A stretch of DNA of 9,215 nt from Caldifarciminota bacterium UBA3073 (GTDB taxonomy: Bacteria; Hydrothermota; UBA3073): NCBI GenBank assembly GCA_002366725.1, contig DFBT01000009.1, positions 1 through 9,215 of the forward strand, written 5' to 3'. The notes beneath the pieces were generated by a model. It searched no databases. It saw only the letters and a list, made by a program, of their open reading frames with translations, and was not told the origin of the DNA. A program made the position numbers and the translations under genes. This document shows positions 4,172 through 9,215 of this stretch, one piece after another. Numbering within the stretch: position 1 is the stretch's first letter; each line of letters begins with the position of its first letter.

Positions 4172-5692
4172 TTAACCTCCTCTGGAGAGAACCTCGGCAG
4201 AAAAGAGCTCCAGCGCCTTCTTCAGCATAGCACTTTCTTTCTCCGTAGTCCTGATCCCGCCCTCTTTGAATACGACCCGTAAATTCCTGCCCGCGATCTT
4301 GCTCAGGTGCTTTTCTACCAGCTTTTTATTGTCCTTTACGGACTCGCGATGGAAGCCCTTTTGAAACTCAACGACCATACTGTCATCGTTCATTGCGACC
4401 GGTTTGCCGAGTGCTATTATGGACGCGAGGGTTTTACTATCTTTCTCCACGGCTCCAGCAACTTTTTTCCACATCTCTTTCAACGCATCTTTTTGTTTGG
4501 TTTCGTACCCGGGGATTTTATCTGTTTCGTAGCTTTCTTTCTTCTCGGATACCACTGGATGCCTTTCGGTGCTGTAAGGCGTTGCTTCCAGACTCTCTAT
4601 TATTTCCTCTATGGGCACCGCTTTAAAGGTGGATAATCTTGCCATTATCTCCAACAGGTATATATCGGGATTTTCAGAATAGCGCATCTCCCGCCTTGCC
4701 TCCAAGAGAAATCTCATAATTCTCAGGATAACATCGGAAGACAGTTGGGAACCGGCGTTTGTATACCTCTCTCTTTCTTTTGGAGGTATATCTACTTTTA
4801 CATTGGTATTTACCAGGAGCAAAAGGCGAAGGTGTTCAAGAAATCCCGTAAGCATCTCTTCTGGACTTATGCCGGATACCGTCATCTGCTGTACGAGTGA
4901 AAGCACCTCTTTTGTATCCCCCTTGACTATATAAGATTGTATATTGAAAAACACATCATCACGGGGCAGTCCAAGCACATTTCTCACATCCTCCTCTTTG
5001 ATGAGAGTATCTGAATAAGCAACCAACTGGTCGAGCATACCTTCGGCATCTCTCAGGGCACCATCTGCCTTTTGTGCAATCAGTTTAAGGGCACTTTCCT
5101 CTATTTTTATGTTCTCCTTCTCTATTATAACCTTTAACATACCCAGCGTATCTTCGAAACCTATTTTTCTGAAGTTGAACCTCTGACACCTGGATAATAT
5201 TGTTTGTGGTACTTTATGCGGCTGTGTCGTGGCAAATATAAATACAATATGGGGAGGAGGTTCCTCAAGTATCTTAAGAAGGGCATTAAAGGCATGAATG
5301 GTTAACATATGAACTTCATCTATAATGTATACCTTGTATCTCGATGAGCTCGGGGTATACCTTGCGTTTTCTCTCAAGTTCCTTATCTCGTCTATTCCCC
5401 TGTTACTTGCTCCATCTATCTCTATCACATCGACAGAATTTCCCTGCAGGATCTCTTTGCAGTGTGTGCATTCGTTGCAGGGATCGGGTGTGGGTCCATT
5501 ATCGCAGTTCAATGCCTTTGCGAGTATACGGGCAGTTGTGGTCTTCCCAACTCCCCTTGGACCCGCAAAGAGGTAGGCATGTGCTATTCTGCCCTTGGAG
5601 ATAGCATTCTTAAGGGTGGTAGTGCAGTGCTGCTGCCCTATGATCTCGTCGAAATTTCTCGGTCTATATTTTCGAGCGAATACCGTATACAT
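4172..5692 (-). CDS. dnaX: DNA polymerase III subunits tau/gamma
   Basis: A complete 506-residue clamp-loader ATPase, which opens the beta clamp at primer ends. The AAA+ features are in order: Walker A GPRGVGKTT at 44-52, zinc-binding cysteines C63, C72, C75 and C78, Walker B IIDEVH at 123-128, and the SRC motif at 167-169 with the trans-acting arginine. The lid and collar domains follow to about residue 360. A short C-terminal tau-like domain (KEMWKKVAG... to VVFKEGG) completes it, so the protein is compact compared with the E. coli tau. I see no obvious A-run frameshift site for a separate gamma product. The MYTVFARKYRP start fits the family, yet no Shine-Dalgarno lies before the ATG; the leader instead contains CCTCC. 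The gene is read from the divergent consensus promoter at 5794-5766. Confidence 0.97.
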   Translation of the reverse strand: MYTVFARKYRPRNFDEIIGQQHCTTTLKNAISKGRIAHAYLFAGPRGVGKTTTARILAKALNCDNGPTPDPCNECTHCKEILQGNSVDVIEIDGASNRGIDEIRNLRENARYTPSSSRYKVYIIDEVHMLTIHAFNALLKILEEPPPHIVFIFATTQPHKVPQTILSRCQRFNFRKIGFEDTLGMLKVIIEKENIKIEESALKLIAQKADGALRDAEGMLDQLVAYSDTLIKEEDVRNVLGLPRDDVFFNIQSYIVKGDTKEVLSLVQQMTVSGISPEEMLTGFLEHLRLLLLVNTNVKVDIPPKERERYTNAGSQLSSDVILRIMRFLLEARREMRYSENPDIYLLEIMARLSTFKAVPIEEIIESLEATPYSTERHPVVSEKKESYETDKIPGYETKQKDALKEMWKKVAGAVEKDSKTLASIIALGKPVAMNDDSMVVEFQKGFHRESVKDNKKLVEKHLSKIAGRNLRVVFKEGGIRTTEKESAMLKKALELFSAEVLSRGG

Positions 5693-5765
5693 TGGTGAAA
5701 ATGGGTATTTTTAGGGAGGTCAAAGTGAGGAAACATCTTCATGCTTTGGACTTAAAAACTTCATC

Positions 5766-5794
5766 ATTATAACACAAAAAAAACAATTTGTCAA
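5766..5794 (-). promoter_or_regulatory. dnaX promoter, perfect -35/-10
   Basis: TTGACA at 5794-5789, a 17-base spacer and TATAAT at 5771-5766. The start site would be near 5759, giving a leader of about 67 bases. The spacer contains a run of eight T on the minus strand, which could slip in length. Confidence 0.85.
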
Positions 5795-5832
5795 GGAAAA
5801 AATAAAATGTTTTTGCCCGATTGATTTTTTGC

Positions 5833-5861
5833 TTGACATTTCTCCTTTTTTGCTGTAAAAT
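5833..5861 (+). promoter_or_regulatory. Promoter of the nucleotidyltransferase-nfo-holA operon
   Basis: TTGACA at 5833-5838, a 17-base spacer and TAAAAT at 5856-5861, with the start near 5868 and GGAGGT at 5889 ahead of the ATG at 5898. It is back to back with the dnaX promoter, with about 40 bases between the -35 boxes. The spacer has a run of six T. Confidence 0.82.
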
Positions 5862-5897
5862 AAGATATGTTATAGTTCTTATTTATATGGAGGTCGT

Positions 5898-6629
5898 ATG
5901 GAGTTCATAAACCTGAATAGATTGAGAGAAGATGTTAGAAAGAAGGTGGTACCCTACTGTAATAGTATATTAACAATACTTGGTGATAATGTGAGGTCAA
6001 TGGTGGTATATGGAAGTGCGTCTTCTGGGGAGTATATGCCGGGGAAATCCGATATAAATTTGCTCTTTGTATGCGAGCATCTCGATCTCGATGTGCTCAA
6101 GGCATTGGGAAAGGTGGTTAAAAATGGTATAAAAAGGCGGATTCCTCCACCGCTTTTCTTTACCCCGGAGCACATAGAGAGATCAAAGGATGTATTTCCC
6201 ATCGAGTTTCTCGAGATGAGGGATAACCATTTAACTATATATGGAGGGGACATCTTTGATGAACTGCAGATAAACCATGAGCAATTGAGATTGGAGTGTG
6301 AAGAACAGATAAAGGGAAAGTTGATAAGGACGCGACAGGCGTGGTTCGAGGTGATGGGCAATAGAAAGAAACTCGCTTCATTACTTTATACCTCTCTTGT
6401 GAATGTACTTCCATCGGTGAGGGGAATAATAAGATTGCGCGGAGAGACTCCTCCACTCACAAAAGAAGATGTTATAGACCGAGCGGACAAGCTTCTGGCT
6501 ATAGATTTGCGTGTATTCGGGGAGATTCTAAAGACAAAAAAAACCAGAAAAATCGCAGATGTAGACTCCATATTTGAGAGGTATCTCGGTGCGTTATCGA
6601 ACCTGGCAGCTTATGTAGATGGAATGTGA
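5898..6629 (+). CDS. Nucleotidyltransferase-fold protein with altered metal motif
   Basis: A 243-residue protein. The segment MVVYGSASSGEYMPGKSDIN (residues 35-54) is the GS-x(10)-D-x-D signature of the pol beta/MNT nucleotidyltransferase fold. G39, S40 and D52 are present. The second carboxylate, normally D or E in SDID, is N54, so two-metal catalysis may be weakened or lost. The C-terminal half (from about 120) is predicted mostly helical, like the substrate-binding helical part of such enzymes. Substrate is unknown. The related MNT toxins/antitoxins pair with a HEPN gene; none is seen here. GGAGGT precedes the ATG, and the stop overlaps a possible GTG start of nfo. A small-molecule or protein nucleotidyltransferase and a non-catalytic relative are both possible. 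Confidence 0.72.
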   Translation: MEFINLNRLREDVRKKVVPYCNSILTILGDNVRSMVVYGSASSGEYMPGKSDINLLFVCEHLDLDVLKALGKVVKNGIKRRIPPPLFFTPEHIERSKDVFPIEFLEMRDNHLTIYGGDIFDELQINHEQLRLECEEQIKGKLIRTRQAWFEVMGNRKKLASLLYTSLVNVLPSVRGIIRLRGETPPLTKEDVIDRADKLLAIDLRVFGEILKTKKTRKIADVDSIFERYLGALSNLAAYVDGM

Positions 6630-6643
6630 GAGAGCACATACCG

Positions 6644-7486
6644 ATGAAATTTGGTTTTCATATATCGATATCCGGTGGATTTGGGAAGGTCGTGCAAAGG
6701 GCAGAGGCGAGGGGATGTGAAACCATACAGTTATTCTCCCGCAACCCCAGAGGATGGCGATATTCTCCACTGAAGGAGCCACAAGTAAATAAATTCGTGA
6801 AAGACAGAGAGACATCCGGTATAGACCCCCTATTTATACATCTTCCTTATCTGCCAAATCTCGCCTCTCCGAAACCCGACCTCTTGAGAATTTCTACATT
6901 CGCTTTGGAAGAGGAATTGCGTAGGGCAAAAATACTCGGTGCGGGTTTTGTCGTGGCACATATGGGTGCAAGGCTTAATTCTTCGATTGAAGAGGCTGTG
7001 TCGAGGATAGCTGATTCGATAAACACCGCATTTAACGGCGTGGGCAACAATGTGATTTTGCTGCTTGAAAATACGGCAGGTGAGGGAACTGAAGTGGGAG
7101 ATAGCTTCTCGGTGATGAGAAGTGTTTTGGAGGCGATCGATGATAAAGACAGGGTCGGTGTGTGCCTGGATACAGCACACGCATTTGAAGCGGGATATAA
7201 TTTATCGACGAAGGAGGGACTTAACGATATCCTCGAAGAGTTCGATGATACAATAGGATTGAACAGGCTTTATCTCCTTCATTTAAATGATTCAAAAACG
7301 CCCCTCGGTTCACATCGAGACCGCCACTGGCATATAGGAGAGGGATATATCGGGCTTGAGGGTTTTAGAAATATAGTAAATCATCCCCTTCTAATGCATC
7401 TACCGGGTATTATGGAGACACCGAGAAGGGGGGATGAAGACGATGTAAGAAATATGACGACGGTGAGGGAACTTGTTGTTAAATAA
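6644..7486 (+). CDS. nfo: Endonuclease IV (AP endonuclease)
   Basis: A 280-residue TIM-barrel DNA-repair enzyme that cuts 5' to abasic sites with a trinuclear zinc centre. All nine expected metal ligands can be placed: H66 (FIHLPYL), H106 (VVAHMG), E142 (LENTAGEG), D176 and H179 (CLDTAHAF), H213 (LLHLND), D226 and H228 (HRDRHWHIGEG), and E258 (IMETPR). The length equals that of the E. coli enzyme. I chose ATG 6644 because MKFGFHISISGG matches the family start. A GTG at 6626 overlaps the previous stop (GTGA) and would add six residues; it could be used for coupling. The gene is second in the plus-strand operon. Confidence 0.95.
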   Translation: MKFGFHISISGGFGKVVQRAEARGCETIQLFSRNPRGWRYSPLKEPQVNKFVKDRETSGIDPLFIHLPYLPNLASPKPDLLRISTFALEEELRRAKILGAGFVVAHMGARLNSSIEEAVSRIADSINTAFNGVGNNVILLLENTAGEGTEVGDSFSVMRSVLEAIDDKDRVGVCLDTAHAFEAGYNLSTKEGLNDILEEFDDTIGLNRLYLLHLNDSKTPLGSHRDRHWHIGEGYIGLEGFRNIVNHPLLMHLPGIMETPRRGDEDDVRNMTTVRELVVK

Positions 7487-7518
7487 GCTTGCGGGGTCAT
7501 TTTTGCATATAACAGTCT

Positions 7519-8439
7519 ATGAAAACCTTGGATTACTGGCGGTTGAGGGAAGAAATAAAGAGGGGAGATATAAAGGATAGCTATTTCCTCACCGATGAGA
7601 ATGATTTTATCAAGGAAGAGATCATAAGGCTTCTCGAAACAATTCTTATTAAGGAGAAGACCGGGGTATTTGACAAGACGAAGTTTTACGGAGATGAACT
7701 GCCAGATGATGTCTATCGGCAGATGTGTTCTCCACCCATTGCCTCAAAGAGGCATCTCTCCGTGATTTTTAATATCGACCGAATTAGAAAGGGAAAAGAA
7801 CAGATTAAAAAAGCTATAGAATCTTCGTCGCCTCTTCTGTGTATCGTTTTGACGGCGGGCAAGACAAACAATAGAAAAACAATTAAATCCATCGAATGGT
7901 TCTTAAATAATGTATACACTCTCAGGTGCGGGAGATTTTCCCGGAAAGAGATTGAGAGGTGGATATTGGAGACCGTGGAGAATAGTGGGTCGGGTATATC
8001 CCGGGACGCAATCGATCTCCTCTGGGAATTTACCGGCGATAATATGTTCTCACTGCATTCAGAGATAGAGAAACTTCTGGCATTCAAGCCCGATGAAAAG
8101 ATCGGAGTTGAAGAGGTTAAGGCGATCGTGGGAGAGGAGAGGATGTTATCTATTTCCACACTTGAACGGGCAATTTGTGACGGGGATATCGCCGGGGGGA
8201 TAAAGGCGCTGGAAAACCTTTTTATGTGGGGAGATGACCCCACAGCCATACTTTACCGGTTGAAGGTATGGCTGTCAGCATCTCTCTCGGGTAAGGGGTG
8301 GAAGGGGAGTCTCGGTTTTGATGATGCCGCAGCGGCAATATCTATGCTGATGGAGACCGAACTTGCCATAAAACTGGGAAAAACGGATGGCAAATTTGCA
8401 TTAGAGGACCTGGTATACAAACTCACAAATAGGAAATAG
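7519..8439 (+). CDS. holA: DNA polymerase III delta subunit
   Basis: A 306-residue clamp-loader delta, the subunit that pries open the beta clamp. The degenerate AAA+ N-terminus contains SYFLTDENDFIKEEI (about residues 21-35), the position used by delta proteins in place of a Walker A motif. The middle lid domain (GRFSRKEIERWILE, LLWEFTGDNMFSLHSEIEKL) and the C-terminal helical collar (ILYRLKVWLSASL) follow in the usual order. The length is slightly below the common 330-340. Thirty-two bases separate it from nfo and no good Shine-Dalgarno is visible, so translation may rely on coupling. Its partner dnaX lies 1.8 kb away on the other strand. Confidence 0.9.
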   Translation: MKTLDYWRLREEIKRGDIKDSYFLTDENDFIKEEIIRLLETILIKEKTGVFDKTKFYGDELPDDVYRQMCSPPIASKRHLSVIFNIDRIRKGKEQIKKAIESSSPLLCIVLTAGKTNNRKTIKSIEWFLNNVYTLRCGRFSRKEIERWILETVENSGSGISRDAIDLLWEFTGDNMFSLHSEIEKLLAFKPDEKIGVEEVKAIVGEERMLSISTLERAICDGDIAGGIKALENLFMWGDDPTAILYRLKVWLSASLSGKGWKGSLGFDDAAAAISMLMETELAIKLGKTDGKFALEDLVYKLTNRK

Positions 8440-8445
8440 AATATT

Positions 8446-9160
8446 ATGTGGCTTATCTATTTTCTCGTTATTTTCACTGCAGGGTGGGTTACGACCACAT
8501 GGGCGGGTGGAGGAGGGCAGTTTCAGTGGCAGGATACCACTATGTATCTTTACTCCGACGGACTTTGCGGACGCAGGTTCCCGGGTGAGCTTATGTTGTA
8601 TGTCCCCTCTCTTTCGGACCCGCATCTCTTGAGTATCGACAGTTTGAGGGAGACACACTGTATCGTGGAGTCCCCCGATGGAAGGATATTTGCAGACGGC
8701 AGAAAGCAAGGTATTGGGGTTATATATGTGAGTGAAGATGGCGGATATACATGGTCTGAGACGGCGCCCTTGACCAATACGCTGAGTGTCAACTGCATTT
8801 CCTCGTCCTTTCCCTTCTCGTTAGACCCGATGGATACGGATTCGCCGGGACGGGAAATTCGGGGTACATATATTGGACGCCGTCTGCCGAAGACTGGTAC
8901 GATGTAACATCGATACAACTTGGGAGTACGCAGAAGATAAATTATCTATTCCAGACGGTCAGCGGTGGGATTTACGCCGCCACAACATCCACGGGCGGCG
9001 AGGGCAGGGTGTTCTTTTCGGATGATGGTGGTACCGATTTGGATGGATGGCATCTTATGCCGTCTGGAATGGACGAGATATGCACGGAAATAGAGTTGCA
9101 CCGGGCATATACTTCGTTGCCGTTGAGGATTTATGCAAAAAATTGATAGTATTAAAATAG
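8446..9160 (+). pseudogene. Secreted Asp-box (BNR) protein with FlgD-like C-terminal domain, broken by frameshifts
   Basis: The first frame (8446-8907) opens six bases after holA with AGGAAA as ribosome site. It encodes a signal peptide (MWLIYFLVIFTAGWV, cut near A20) and a canonical Asp box SEDGGYTW at residues 96-103. After about 8805 the sense moves to the frame starting at 8826 (RPDGYGFAGTGNSGYIYWTP...VFFSDDGGT...GWHLMPSGM). Near 9046-9062 it moves again to a frame ending at TAG 9158-9160, which reads VWNGRDMHGNRVAPGIYFV then AVEDLCKKLIVLK. That tail is a typical FlgD Ig-like C-terminal domain, used as a sorting tail in type IX-like secretion. Both moves are the same direction, as one missing base each would give. 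The ORF is short for an Asp-box beta-propeller (which normally has several repeats), so an internal deletion is also likely. Decay is the simplest reading, but assembly errors cannot be excluded. Confidence 0.68.
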
Positions 9161-9215
9161 GCAATTTAAAAAATTAAATATTAAGAATTGGAATTGGCGA
9201 TTATAAAACATTTGA
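9161..9215. other. AT-rich right end
   Basis: Low-complexity A/T-rich sequence after the broken secreted-protein gene. It has no frame or clear terminator. It resembles in composition the spacer at 727-806, but I find no shared run longer than a few bases. Confidence 0.3.

Noticed and set aside
4307..5698. Several plus-strand frames of 77-109 codons opposite dnaX
   Set aside because: Shadows of the dnaX coding frame, with no ribosome sites or recognisable domains.
5701..5772. Plus-strand 23-codon frame in the dnaX leader, with GGGAGGTC before an internal GTG
   Set aside because: It lies upstream of the plus-strand promoter and antisense to the dnaX leader; too short to support.
8550..9164. 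Minus-strand frames opposite the Asp-box gene
   Set aside because: The plus strand shows signal peptide, Asp box and FlgD-like tail; the minus frames show nothing recognisable.

Overview
The window is bacterial chromosome, most likely from an uncultivated anaerobe. It carries the start of a bacterial-type porCD.. 2-oxoacid:ferredoxin oxidoreductase operon and two clamp-loader genes (dnaX for tau/gamma, holA for delta). It also has ybaB, nfo, a PorV/FadL-like outer-membrane protein, and a secreted Asp-box protein ending in a FlgD-like C-terminal domain. Ferredoxin-linked metabolism together with PorV-like and FlgD-tailed proteins suggests a Gram-negative lineage such as the FCB/WOR-3-type candidate phyla. 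That assignment is inference; there is no rRNA or other marker to settle it.

Minus strand (5692 down to 1). dnaX is read from a consensus promoter (5794-5766). It is followed by a 305-base non-coding stretch (3867-4171) with its own promoter-like sequence, strong dyads and a possible ~30-codon ORF coupled to ybaB. ybaB follows, but recR, which usually comes next, is absent from the window. In its place, from about 3566 to 807, lies a repeat-bounded island. It contains at least six copies of a short motif close to GGGTCAGGTCTTGACATT, two GC-rich hairpins, an orphan leader, and a consensus promoter that no longer drives an intact gene. It also contains a lipase fragment cut at both ends by the motif, an intact outer-membrane beta-barrel gene, and an internally deleted RAYT (REP-associated Y1 transposase) remnant flanked by inverted motif copies. 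The por operon starts beyond the island: porC, then porD, which runs off the left edge.

Plus strand (5833 to 9160). A consensus promoter divergent from dnaX drives a tight run of genes. These are a nucleotidyltransferase-fold protein with an altered metal motif, nfo (endonuclease IV), holA, and a secreted Asp-box protein broken by at least two frameshifts.

The most interesting structure is the repeat island. The motif carries an in-phase TGA (ACC TGA) on the minus strand, and this ends the lipase fragment, a six-codon mini-ORF and apparently ybaB. The motif copies sit exactly at the gene breakpoints and at the ends of a RAYT relic. In addition, porC has a leader in which a hairpin overlaps its Shine-Dalgarno, and a diverged copy of that leader, with no gene attached, lies about 2.8 kb away beside ybaB.
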